A DNA stretch of 12,141 bases from the NCBI GenBank assembly GCA_030838265.1, contig JAUTXA010000123.1, positions 1 through 12,141 of the forward strand, written 5' to 3'. This document shows, piece by piece, positions 1-10,000 of the stretch. The notes beneath the pieces were generated by a model. The model saw only the letters and a program-made list of their open reading frames with translations. It searched no databases and was not told where the DNA came from. The translations under genes and the position numbers were made by a program. Each line of letters opens with the position of its first letter. Position 1 is the first letter of the stretch. The stretch comes from Actinomycetota bacterium. Lineage in GTDB: Bacteria > Actinomycetota > Acidimicrobiia > Acidimicrobiales > BP-101.

Positions 1-220
1 GCAGCCACTGAGCCCGCTCTTCCGGGGTCTGGCCGGCGGGCGGCTTGGCCACATTGAACGAGTTCCCGAACACCTGAGCCATCTGGGTCATGGTCGGGGC
101 TACCTGTTGGGTGGGGATGTTGAGCACTGAGCTCGGCGATGGCTGGGCTGCCGCCGCGACGAGCGCAGCGGGTGCAGCGATGAGCATTGCCGAGAGTGCG
201 ACTAGGAGTCGCCGAGTCAC
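1..220 (-). CDS. Small secreted protein, N-terminal part (truncated by window edge)
   Basis: Only the first 73 codons are in the window; the rest lies left of position 1. Translation from a GTG at 220 gives MTRRLLVALSAMLIAAPAAL followed by a run of Ala, a clear Sec signal peptide: a positive n-region (Arg3-Arg4), a hydrophobic core over roughly residues 5-23, and likely cleavage near residues 24-26. The mature part starts Pro/Ser-rich and continues with NIPTQQVAPTMTQMAQVFGN, then a Lys-Pro-Pro stretch. There is no Cys near the cleavage site, so it is not a lipoprotein. The GTG is preferred because GGAGGG lies 8 nt upstream; the in-frame ATG at codon 12 would remove the positive n-region. It follows the cyclase gene by 91 bp on the same strand and may be the third gene of that unit. 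I do not recognise the family. Confidence 0.72.
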   Translation of the reverse strand, partial: MTRRLLVALSAMLIAAPAALVAAAAQPSPSSVLNIPTQQVAPTMTQMAQVFGNSFNVAKPPAGQTPEERAQWL

Positions 221-311
221 GCGTGAATCCCTCCATTGGGAGCCGGACGACCCCTTCCCTTAGGCACTATTCGCCCCGGTTCGCCGGAATCCTGCCTGAG
301 CAGCGCGGGTT
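221..311. other. Intergenic gap between cyclase gene and small secreted gene
   Basis: These 91 bp separate the cyclase stop codon (TAG, 312-314 on minus) from the GTG at 220. The gap holds a ribosome binding site at its end and a short CCGG-TTCG-CCGG hairpin at 276-287. There is no T-tract after the hairpin, so I do not call it a terminator. No convincing -35/-10 pair is visible. The small gene could be read through from upstream or have its own weak promoter; the sequence does not decide. Confidence 0.5.
229..234 (-). promoter_or_regulatory. Ribosome binding site deciding the GTG start at 220
   Basis: The minus strand reads GGAGGG here, 8 nt before the GTG at 220. It is the best Shine-Dalgarno match near any annotated start in this window. 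It selects the GTG over the ATG at 236, which is in a different frame, and over the in-frame ATG at codon 12. Confidence 0.7.
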
Positions 312-3300
312 CTAGGCGTTGCTGAGCACGGGCCCAGGGACGCCTTCGACTCCGAGGCGACGGAACAGCCCATCGCGTGCAGTGCGGAGGGTCTCGCACT
401 CGTCCGCCCTGGCTCTGGCCAGGCGGAGGAGGGCGTCGAGGGTCAGGGCCTCCTCGTAGGGGTTGTTGGACTGCCGGCTGAGCGCCAACGCCTCGTCGAG
501 CCACGTGCCGCCCCGCTCGTCGTCGCCCTTCTCGATGAGGGCCAGACCTCGGAGGCGGCGGATCGTCGGCTGGTACTCGAGCGCGGCGTCGGAGCCGGCG
601 TGGTCGAGGGCGTCGAGGGCGGCGTCGGGCCGGCCGGCGAGCACGTGGATGTCGGCTCGGATGACCTCGGCCATGGCGCTGAGCGAGGCGATGCCGAAGG
701 TGCGCACGCCGGTGGCGCCTTCCTCGAAGAGCACGCTGGCCTCGGCGAAGTCACCGGCCCGGGCCGCCAGTCGGGCCAGCTCGATGCGGGCCAGGTGGGC
801 GTAGCCGTGGCCACCGGCGATGAAGGCGTCCAAGGCTTGGACGAAGCGGTGCCGGGCCTCGTCGAGATGACCTTGGCGACCCAGGAGGTCACCGATGTTG
901 TAGGCCACCGTCGCCGCGCCGAGGCCGTCCCCGGACTGCTCGAGCAGGTCGTACGCCTCGTCGTAGTGGGAGCGGGCGTCGTCCCACCGGCCGAGGTTGC
1001 TGGCCAGGTTGCCCAGGTTGCACAGGACCGACGCCGTCGGTCGAGCGTGGCCTGAGGAGCGGAAGATCTCGAGCGCTCGGAAGCCGCCGCTCTCGGTCGT
1101 CTGGTCGTTGTTCTCGACACCGATCCGCAGGAGCCCGCCCAGGGCATGGGCCTCACCCGGCACGTCACCCGCCGAGCGGGCCTCGGCCAGCGCGTCCTCG
1201 AAGAGCCGACGGGCGTCATCGAGGTCACCCTTGGCGAGGCGCTCCGTCGCCAGCCCGTTGCGCAGGCGGTTGCGGAAGCGGGCCGCCTCGGGGTCGCCCG
1301 TCACCTGGGGAAGGCGCAGGCCGCGGAGGAACCAGCGCAAGGCGGCGTCATGGTGGCCCTGCTCGGCCCTGGTAATGCCCTCGAACAGGTGGAGCTCGGT
1401 CACCAGTGTGTTGTCCTGAGCCAGGCGACGGGCCCGGCCGAAGGCGGTGGTCGCCTCGGCCAGGCTGCCGCTCAGGAAGAGGGCCTGCCCCAGGTCGCGC
1501 CAGGTGGTGGCCTCGTCATGGGCCTCGGGCCGCAGCTGCCGGGCCACGTCGAGCGATCGGCGGCAGTAGACGGCCATGGCGACGAAGGCCGCGGACCGCG
1601 ACGCGTGCCGGGCCGCGGCCCGGCCATGGCGCCAGGCCGCCTCGACTCGACCGGCCATCGACGCGTGCAACGACAGGGCGGCGAGGAGCTCGCCCTCGTC
1701 CGGAGCGGCGTCGCCGGCGTCGGCGGTTCGGGCGGCCGTGGCCTCGAGGTGGTCGAGCACCGCGGCGTGGAGGGTGCGCCGCCGCCGCCGGGCCAGGCTC
1801 TCGTAGGCCACGTCGCGGAACATCGACTGGCGGAAGTGGATCTGGTCACGGCTGACCGCCACGAACTCCGAGAGCTTGGCCAGCTGGCGGCGGGCGGCGC
1901 GCACGTCGTGGCCGAGCGCGGCGACGTCGCCGAAAGCGAAGGTCGAGCCCAGCACCGAGAGATCGCGCAGGAAGCTCCGGTCCTTGGGCGCCAAGCGGTC
2001 GATGCGGGCCGCGACCGATGCTTCGACCGACGGTGGCAGCACTTCGGTGTCGGCCTCGTCGAGGAACCCCCGGACGAGCTCGAGGAGGAAGAGGGGATGG
2101 CCGCCGGCCCGCTCGGCCAGGACGGCTGCGTCGTGAGGGAGGATCCGACCCGGGGCGGCCAGGCGCACCAGCTCGAGGGCTGCGTCGCGATCGAGGGGCT
2201 CGAGCTCGATCGTGCTGTCCAGCCCGGCGACGGGTGGGGTTCCCGGTCGCCGGGCCAGCAGCACCACCCACGAGGAGCTGGGGGCTCTCGTCCGCAGGTA
2301 GGCGATGAACGCAGCAGAGGCATCGTCCATCCACTGGGCGTCGTCCACGATCAAGCAGGTACCGGGCCGAAGGCTCAGGCTCAGGATCTGGGCCAGGACG
2401 TGATGCAGCTGGTCCCGTCGTCCCCGCTCGTCGAGGGCGGCGAGCGCCTCGGCGTCGGTCGCCGATCCGAAGGTGCTGTCGACCAACGCGGGATCGATCG
2501 CCGCCTGGCGAAGCACGGTACGAACGACGAACCAGGGCTGCTGTTGGTCATAGCGCTGGCAGGTGACCGTGAGCCAGGGCGTGTCGGGCCGGCTGGCCTT
2601 GAGCTCCTCGACGAGCCGGGACTTTCCCATCCCCGCGTCGCCGACCAGCTCGGCGGCCCCGCCTTTGCCTGCTGCGGCCGCGTCGACCAGACCTTGCATG
2701 CGCTCGAGCTCGGGCTGGCGAGCGCAAAGGGGGAGGAGGAGCTCGCTGGGATCCTCGTCGTTTGAGTGGTCGAGGGGCTCGCCGACCGCGAACGTGGCCA
2801 AGGGGGCGGACTTTCCCTTGGCGCGGAACGCCGGTTGCTCGGTCGCGGCGAAATGGGTGTCGCAGTCGTCGAGCACCTCGGCTGTGGCCAGGAGCTGGCC
2901 GGGCTCGGCGTGGGCCATGATGCGGGCCGCCGTGTTCACCACGTCGCCCATCACGGTGTACGAGCGCCGGTAGGGCGGTCCGATGTCGCCGGCGAAGACG
3001 GGCCCCCTGTGGGTACCGACGCGCAGCGTCAGGCCGCGGCCGCCACTCAGGATCGATCGCAGGGCGCGGACCATGCGCTCGCTGTCGTCCTCGTGAGAGA
3101 CCGGAGCGCCCGCCACGAGCACGATCTTCCCGCCGTCATCGTCGATGTCGGTGCCGACGATCGTGATGCCGTGCTCGTTGGCCGCGGCCTGGGCCGAGGT
3201 GACGAGCTCGTCGAGGAGACGGGCCACCTTCTCCTCGCCGCCGGCCTGCACGAGCTCGTCCGTGCCGTCGAAGTGAACGAAGGCAACCGTGACCTGACGG

Positions 3301-4016
3301 TGCTCGGGTTCGGCTCCGCCCCCGAGGACGTGCTCGCGGATGGCATGGGGCACGAATTGCCTCGACGGCTGGGCGGCCGACGGAGGGCCGGCCGGCGCGG
3401 CGACGGCCCTGGGTTGCGAGCGCAGCAAGCGCCCGGGACCGAGGGCGTCGCCCACGTTCGACGGCGTGAGACAGGCCGCGGTGGCGGGCGAGATGACGAT
3501 CTGACCGGCTGAGGCCGCGCCCTCCATGGCCACGACGGTCGAGGCCTCCGGCCCCACGACGAAGAGCTCGCGGTGAGACCGACCGACGAGGAACAGCGGG
3601 ATGGCCCCGCTGTGCACGCCGGCCGTCATCTTGAGCCGTACGCCACCAGCCGACGTCGGGATCGAGCCCAGCCGCCGCAGCGCGCCGCGCATGTCCCACG
3701 CGGCCCGCGCGCCGCGCCGGGCATGGTGCTCTCCGCCGAACAGCAGCAGCATGGCGTCGCCACCGAACTTCAACAGGCTGCCCCCCATGGCATAGGCCAG
3801 GGCCAACAGCTCGGCGAAGGTCGAGCCGATGACCTCGGAAACCTCCTCGGCCCCGACGCGCCCCAGCCGAGCGAGCCGCTCCGACATGGCGGTGAATCCC
3901 GAGAGGTCGACGAAGACGAGCGTCGAGTCGACGACCTTCCACGACGGGCCCTCGCCCCCGTCCCCCCACTCCTGGAGGAGCCGGGGAACGTAGGGCGAAA
4001 GGGCGGCGTCGGTCAT
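312..4016 (-). CDS. Tandem class III nucleotide cyclase / P-loop NTPase / TPR signalling protein (soluble adenylyl cyclase-like architecture)
   Basis: This is a 1234-residue cytoplasmic protein with no signal peptide. Cyclase domain 1 (about 28-185) has the metal aspartates D37 (FVDLSGFT) and D87 (LLKFGGDAM), but S159 and A163 where catalytic Asn and Arg are expected. Cyclase domain 2 (about 240-412) is the reverse: H248 replaces the first Asp and Gly aligns with the second, while N361 and R365 (VMGDVVNTAAR) are intact. The chain may thus form one composite site like mammalian C1/C2 cyclases. An AAA_16/STAND-type NTPase follows, with Walker A GDAGMGKS (459-466) and Walker B LIVDDAQW (555-562). 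TPR-like helical repeats fill about 840-1210. No LuxR-type HTH is present at the C-terminus. The product is probably cAMP; T354 at the adenine-recognition position fits class IIIb, but cGMP cannot be excluded. The start is the ATG at 4016, which overlaps the upstream stop as ATGA; the frame stays open 157 codons further upstream but only antisense-like residues are encoded there. Confidence 0.92.
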   Translation of the reverse strand: MTDAALSPYVPRLLQEWGDGGEGPSWKVVDSTLVFVDLSGFTAMSERLARLGRVGAEEVSEVIGSTFAELLALAYAMGGSLLKFGGDAMLLLFGGEHHARRGARAAWDMRGALRRLGSIPTSAGGVRLKMTAGVHSGAIPLFLVGRSHRELFVVGPEASTVVAMEGAASAGQIVISPATAACLTPSNVGDALGPGRLLRSQPRAVAAPAGPPSAAQPSRQFVPHAIREHVLGGGAEPEHRQVTVAFVHFDGTDELVQAGGEEKVARLLDELVTSAQAAANEHGITIVGTDIDDDGGKIVLVAGAPVSHEDDSERMVRALRSILSGGRGLTLRVGTHRGPVFAGDIGPPYRRSYTVMGDVVNTAARIMAHAEPGQLLATAEVLDDCDTHFAATEQPAFRAKGKSAPLATFAVGEPLDHSNDEDPSELLLPLCARQPELERMQGLVDAAAAGKGGAAELVGDAGMGKSRLVEELKASRPDTPWLTVTCQRYDQQQPWFVVRTVLRQAAIDPALVDSTFGSATDAEALAALDERGRRDQLHHVLAQILSLSLRPGTCLIVDDAQWMDDASAAFIAYLRTRAPSSSWVVLLARRPGTPPVAGLDSTIELEPLDRDAALELVRLAAPGRILPHDAAVLAERAGGHPLFLLELVRGFLDEADTEVLPPSVEASVAARIDRLAPKDRSFLRDLSVLGSTFAFGDVAALGHDVRAARRQLAKLSEFVAVSRDQIHFRQSMFRDVAYESLARRRRRTLHAAVLDHLEATAARTADAGDAAPDEGELLAALSLHASMAGRVEAAWRHGRAAARHASRSAAFVAMAVYCRRSLDVARQLRPEAHDEATTWRDLGQALFLSGSLAEATTAFGRARRLAQDNTLVTELHLFEGITRAEQGHHDAALRWFLRGLRLPQVTGDPEAARFRNRLRNGLATERLAKGDLDDARRLFEDALAEARSAGDVPGEAHALGGLLRIGVENNDQTTESGGFRALEIFRSSGHARPTASVLCNLGNLASNLGRWDDARSHYDEAYDLLEQSGDGLGAATVAYNIGDLLGRQGHLDEARHRFVQALDAFIAGGHGYAHLARIELARLAARAGDFAEASVLFEEGATGVRTFGIASLSAMAEVIRADIHVLAGRPDAALDALDHAGSDAALEYQPTIRRLRGLALIEKGDDERGGTWLDEALALSRQSNNPYEEALTLDALLRLARARADECETLRTARDGLFRRLGVEGVPGPVLSNA
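4013..4016 (-). promoter_or_regulatory. ATGA stop/start overlap (translational coupling)
   Basis: The minus strand reads ATGA: TGA ends the giant secreted protein and ATG starts the cyclase protein. The sequence just upstream (CAAGTTCACGAC) has no good Shine-Dalgarno. Initiation of the cyclase therefore likely depends on ribosomes terminating on the giant gene, which would tie the amounts of the two proteins together. Confidence 0.85.
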
Positions 4017-7000
4017 GTCGTGAACTTGAAGTCGGCGGTGTGGAACGTGCCGTCGTCCAAGGCGAGGACGAACCGACGGCAGCTGTTGGCCCAACTGCTG
4101 CTCGTCGACCAGTTGTAGTGGTACGTCGTGCCGTCGATGCCCAAGCCCGACCCTGCGGTGGTCGTGGCTGCCGAGCTGGTGGGCGCACCCGTTGCGCAGT
4201 TGATGGCGTACGAGGTGACAGAGGTGACCACGCTGAGAGACGTCATGTAGGCGCCCGACCCATCCGTCAGCTGCCACTTCATGGGAATGGTGCGCCCGGC
4301 GTTGGCCACGTTCACGGTTGGCGCGTTCGATATGCCGTTCAGGTAGCCGATGAAGTTGTATCCCACCGTGTAGCTGATCGTTGTCGTCGAGGTGTTCCCG
4401 GCCGCGTCGGAGGCGACGACCTGGAATGTCTTGAGGCCCTTGCTCGAGGTGTCGAGGGCGGATCCGTTGGCGACCGTTCCGACGCAACTAGCCAGGCCGG
4501 ACGCTGCGTCCCGACACGTGTAGCTGGCCGTGACGGGCTGGTTGAGCAGATAGCCGCCGCCGTTGACTGGACTGGTGACGATGGCCGTCGGCGCGTTGGG
4601 GTCGACGGGCACGACCGCCGAGCCCGTGACGAGGGAGTTGGTGGTCGAGTCGAGGCCCCGGAACTGCAACACGTGGATGCCGTCCGTCGTGAGGGTCAGG
4701 GTGCCGGAGTAGGGGTTGAACGTGGATCCGTCGACACTGACCTCGATGCGGTCGGCCCCAGTGATGTTCACCGCCGCCTGGAGGTACCAGCCGTTGTTGG
4801 CCGCGGTCGGCGCGCCGTTGATGACGGCGTGGAGCCCGTTCGCCGGTTGGGCCGGGATGGTCACCGCTGTGTAGAGCTGGCCCTTGTTCGAGCTGAGGCC
4901 AACGTTGCCGGCGCTGTCGACAGCCTGGGCGAACCACTCGACCTGGGTGCCGGTGATGACGGCGCCGCCGGTCCAGGTGCCGCCGGCGGCGGGGCCGATG
5001 AGGTCGACGCTGCGCCACGAGCCGCTGGCGTCCTTGAAGGTGGCCACGACTCGCTTGAGGGTGGTGCCCCCTTGAGGCGAGGCGCTCACGTTGAAGGTGG
5101 CCGCCGCTCCCACCACGGCGCTGGTCGCCGAGGCGATGGCTGGTGGCGTCCAGCTCGAAGAGGTCGAGTAGAAGACCCGGGCATCGACCGACGAATAGAG
5201 CCGTTCGGTGCCGATCGTCCTGCCGTTGCTCGAGGGATCTGACTTGAACCGGGCGGGGACGAGCACCAGCTGGTCCCGGAGCCCGTTGGGTCCGAGGGCT
5301 GAGGTCACGTGCTGGATGGCGGTCGGGAAGATGATGTCGCCGAACTGGCGCTCGGGCGATGCGCCCATGGCATCGACCACCGGTCGCTCGAGCCACGGGT
5401 CCCAGCCGCTGGTGTCGCTCGAGGTCAGGGCGGTGATCAAGGCGCCATGGGCCCGGCCCGCGGCCTGGGTGACGTCGACGGTCAGCTGGGGCTGGACGGG
5501 CCGGTTGTGGGTCGACCGCAGCCCGCCCACGACGGGGTAGCCATCAGTGGTGGTGAGGGCGGCCGGGCGGTAGAAGCTGCCGTTGGTGGCGTCGGTGACC
5601 TGCGTGTAGGTCGGCGCGGCGTGCACTGTGCTCGACTGCAGGCCGGTTGCCGGGTCGAGGCTGGCCGTCGGCACCGCCGGTGCGGCGGGCAGGGCCGCCG
5701 GGGTGGTGAAGGTGGCGCCGGGCAGGCCATAGAGCTCGGCCTGCATCAGGGTCTTCTCGTCGTAGACGTCGAGCACCCCAGCGTTGGCCACGTAGGACTG
5801 CTTGGCGTCGCGCAGGGCCTGGCCGATGGGCCGGGTGCCGAGGTTGTCGGCGAAGCGGCTCATCAGCTCCTCGCTGAGGGCGATCGTGGCGGTGGAGCCA
5901 AGGCCGTAGCCCGTGTTGGCCACGAGCGAACCGCCCCGGCTGGCCACGGTCTGGGCCCAGTCGGTGATGGCCGGCGTGGGCGCCGAGGTGAGGACGGCGT
6001 CGGGCAGCTGCAGCCCGACGTGGCAGCCCACGCTGAAGACGAGGCGGCGGTCAAGCGAAGGGCCGGCGGCCAAGTCCTGCGAGGTGTAGAGACCGGCGGC
6101 GGTGGTCTCGGCCGGCGGCAGGGTGCGCGACGGGTCCGAGTGGCCGTTGAGAGAGATCACGTCGGGTGTGGCACCCGTGTTGATCTGGTTGACCAGGGCG
6201 CTCTTGTCCCACGCCGCGTCGGGCGGGGTGACGAGGTGCTTCACCCCGGTGACCTTGGAGGCCAGGGTGTTCTGCACCTTGGTCGCGCTGTCGGCGAGGA
6301 AGTCGTACCCCGTCGTCAGGGCCGTCGTCGGGTTCACCTTGCCCTTGGCGGTGATGTAGCTGGTGATGGTGCCGGTGATGTTGGCCGGGGTCTCGACCAG
6401 TCGGCTCACGGCCACGTCCTCGACGTAGAGGAAGCGGCCGGCGAGGGCCACCGGGTCAAAGTCGCCGTAGGGGGCGTCGGTCGCCATCCGGCCCGTGGCG
6501 CTGGCGCCGGCCAGCGAGCTCGCGCCACCCGTGATGGCCGCCAGCTCGGCGGCGAAGTTGCGCTCGCTGGCGTCGACCTCGGGGTCGATCACCTTGGCGA
6601 AGGGGATGATCTCGTCGTTGCCGACCACGACGACGTTCTGGATGCCCGAGCGGTTGACGCCCGCGGCGCGGTCGACCGTGGCGTTGATGGCGCGCACGAC
6701 GTTGTTGGCCAGGGCGGCCGAACCGGGGTTCTGGTCCCACGCCTGGAAAGCGGTCTGGGTGGCGGCGTCCTTGTCGACGTCGACGACGGCGCCCTTGATG
6801 ACCGGCCCCACCGTCGCGTCGTTGATGAGAGAGGTCAGCGCGGTGTTCACGCTGGTGGCGGCGGCCGCGCCGTACACGGCCGACAGTCGCGACGATGCGC
6901 TGATGAACACGGTCTTGGTCCCGGCTGCGATCGCCGGCACGGTGCCGGTGGCGTAGCTGAAGGTGAAGCGGCGCGGCGTCACGGGCACCGTCACGGGGGC

Positions 7001-10000
7001 CGTGGTGCGCACCCGCAGGCTCCAGGGTGCGACGCTCCACGCCCCGTTGTATCCGGCGACCTCGATGACGAACTTGCCGGATCCGCCGGGCGAGACGAAC
7101 TGCACGACCTCGTTGGCGGTGCCCCGGTTCTGGGAGACGCCGGCCAGGGCGAGGGGCTGGCAGACGCCGCCCGCCGTGACGCACGCCGAGGTGTCGACGT
7201 CGTTGCGCAGGTCGGGCTGCAGCGCGGTGTCGGTGTCGTTGACCCGGCTCTTTTCGTCGCCGAGCGAGCTGATCGGACGGCCCGTCACCTGAGCCCGCAA
7301 TGGCGTCTCGGAGGACTGCACGTTCAGCGGGTAGAAGACGCTGAGGTCGGCATCGACCGGCAGGTGGCCGAGGTTGACCGAGACGATGGTGCCCGCCTGC
7401 TGGGCCGCCGTCGGAAGGGTGAGCCCGTAGAAGTGCTTCTCACTGGGGCTGGCCGTGTGGCCCAGGTACAGGGTGTCGGTGGCCATGGCCGAGGCCAGAT
7501 CGGCCGTGCGGTTGGCGGCCGGGTCGGTCACCGAGACGAAGCCGGCGGGCGCGGCGATGGCCGTCGTGTAGGGCGAGCCACCGTCGGTCAGGCGGGCCGA
7601 GGTGATGGGGAAGGTCCCGAGGGTGAACCCGGGCCGGGTGTTGAAGTCGAGCTGGAGGGTTCCGCCCGGCGCCAACGTGCCGTTCAGTCGCCAGGTGAGG
7701 ATCTGCCCGTTCACCGACGGGTCGGCCACCGCGCTCCGTCCTGCCCCCAGGTCGGCGTAGCTGGTGCCGGCGATGCCGGTGAACAGAGGCGGCAGGGTCA
7801 CGGTCATCGTCGGGTTGGTGACAGCCACGCTCGAGGTGCTGTGGAACAGGGCGTGGTAGTGCACCACGGTCTGGCCCTGGCCGAGGGCGAGCTGGGCCAG
7901 CGGGATCAAGTCGTAGGGCTGGTCCGAGAGGTTGAGGAAGCCGAAGCCGATCTCACCGAGCTGCATGGCGGCGACCGCGGGGCTGGCGTCGATCAGGGCG
8001 CCGAGGGTGGGCCCGGCGATGACGGCACCAAGCCGCTCGGCGTCGGCCAGGTTGCCCGTCGTGCAGCTGACCTTGGCGCAGTCGAAGAAGCGGGTCGGGT
8101 CGCCGGTCGACGACAGGGCCGTCGCCCCGAGGTCCTGCTTGGCCAGGTTGGTGATGCTGGTGAGGGGGATCAGCCGCAGCGGCGCGTCGTTGGCCAGGCG
8201 GATGTTGCTCAGGGCCAGGGTGGCGAGGGGCACTGGGCCGTCGGCGTTGACGCTGCCGAAGCTGACGCCGCCGAGAGCCAGCTCGAAGGGCGAGGCGCTC
8301 AGGCCGGTGCTGGTGTTGGGACGGGCTTGGTCGGCACCGCAGCTGGCGTGGCCCTGGTTCTGGAGCCGGGCGCACCAGCCGGCGTCGCTGCTGGCGAGGC
8401 TGATGTCACTGAGCGGCGTTTTTCCCAGCAGCAGGGCCAGGTAGGGCACGCTGCCCAGCACCGAGTTGTTCGAGGCCGCGAAGTTGAACAGGTCCTCGAT
8501 CTTCAGCTGCTGGTAGCCCGCCGGGTTCTGGGTCATGACCTGGCGCAGGGTCACGCTCTGGAGCGGCAGGTTGGCGAGGGGAGAGCCGGCCAGGATGGTG
8601 GCCCATCCGCCGGCCGTGGTGATGGGCAGCTGCGACAGCGGGATGGTGCCCAGCGACCCGAGCGGGAGGTTGCCGATCGTCCCGAGACTGCCCAGCGGAA
8701 GGTTGCCGATGGTGCCCAGCGACCCGAGCGGGAGGTTGCCGATCGTCCCGAGGCTGCCCAGTGGAAGGTTGCCGATGGTGCCCAGCGACCCGAGCGGGAG
8801 GTTGCCGATCGTCCCGAGGCTGCCGAGGGGCAGGTTTCCGGCGGTGGCGACAGCCGGCGACTTGGGCTGCAGCGGCAGCTGGGCCAGCGGGATGTTGTCG
8901 GGGGTGAAGGGGACCGAGGTCTCGTCGGCGCCGATGGTCAGCGTCCCTGAGGGGAAGGCGCCCTTGCCCGACAAGGGGACGGTGATCGTGGCGCCGAAGG
9001 CATTCGAGGCGATGTTCAGGTTGGTGGCGTAGTCGACGAGGTCGAGCGGCGCGAAGGAGACCTTGACCGCGCACGATGCGCCCGGCGCCACGCCGGCGCT
9101 GCTGATGCACGTGGTCGACTCGACAGGGAAGGTCGTGCCGTCGACGGTCGAGACGTCGGTGACGTAGAGGTTGCCCGGGCTGGACGAGGCGTTGGTGACG
9201 GTGATGGTGGTCGTGGCGCTCTTCTGGTCGACGATCTGGTCGGCGAAGCGGACGCTCACGGGCGCCACCGTCGCGGTGGGGGCGACCATGACGATGCTGT
9301 GGCGGTCGCCGGTGGCCACGCCGATGGCTGTCGTGATGCCGTTGGCCAGGGTTGGCGTGGCGGTCGAGCCGAGGGGGACGGAGTAGCCCAGCTGGCCCGA
9401 GCTGCCGGCGCCCCAGCTGGCGACCCGCCCGCTGGCCAGCAGGGCCAGGGTGTGATCACCGTGCGAGGCGACGCTCGTCACCCCGGCCACCACGGCGCTG
9501 GCCAGGGGCGTGGGGGTGACGTCGTTCGTGCCCGAGGCCGCGGCGCGGCCCAGCTGGCCCAGCCCGTCCTCGCCGAAGGTCCAAACCTGGGCCGTCCCGG
9601 TCGCGGTTCGCGCCAGGACGACGGAGTGGTTGGCGCCGGCGGTGACCGCGGTGGCGGTCACGTCGCGGAGACGGGCGCTCCCCGGCGTGTTCCGGCCCGA
9701 CAGCACGGGCACTGGGCTGCTGAAGGTCCTGGTGTCGGGGTCCCCGAGCTGACCGGACGCGTTGTTCCCCCACGCCACGACCTGTCCGCCGGCGATGGCC
9801 AGGCTGTGGTTGCTGCCGGCCGCGATGTCAGTGACGTTGTCGGGAAGGTTGTTGGTCGTGAGCACACTGCTCATGCCGACCTGGACCGGCGTCGGGCTGG
9901 GGACATAGGTGCTGTTGCCCAGCTGGCCGTAGAGGTTGGAGCCCCAGGCGAAGATGGTGGCGCCGGAGCCGTTGCCGACGAGGGCCAGCGAGTGGCCCTG

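Noticed and set aside
276..287. Rho-independent terminator after the cyclase gene
   Set aside because: The stem is only 4 perfect base pairs (up to 6 with G-U pairs on the minus strand) and no T-tract follows in either direction.
312..420. C-terminal LuxR-type DNA-binding domain on the AAA/TPR protein
   Set aside because: Many AAA-TPR regulators end in an HTH, so I looked for one. The last residues are TPR-like helices followed by a short Gly/Pro tail, with no HTH pattern.
217..504. 95-codon minus-strand open frame spanning the end of the cyclase gene and the gap
   Set aside because: It overlaps the cyclase C-terminus and the start of the small secreted gene in another frame, and is Pro/Arg/Gly-rich with no features.
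4017..4487. N-terminal extension of 157 residues for the cyclase gene
   Set aside because: The frame is open, but the residues are Arg/His-rich and lie within the out-of-frame end of the giant gene. The ATGA overlap start at 4016 begins just before the cyclase domain.
8643..8840. CRISPR array
   Set aside because: There are no unique spacers: the 33-bp units are contiguous, in frame and encode one repeated peptide within a longer gene.
5309..8950. 1213-codon open frame on the plus strand
   Set aside because: It lies wholly antisense to the giant secreted gene. Its protein is Gly/Arg/Val/Gln-rich low-complexity sequence with no domain, while the minus frame shows clear RCC1, C25 and PxKF domains. 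Long antisense open frames are common at this GC content.
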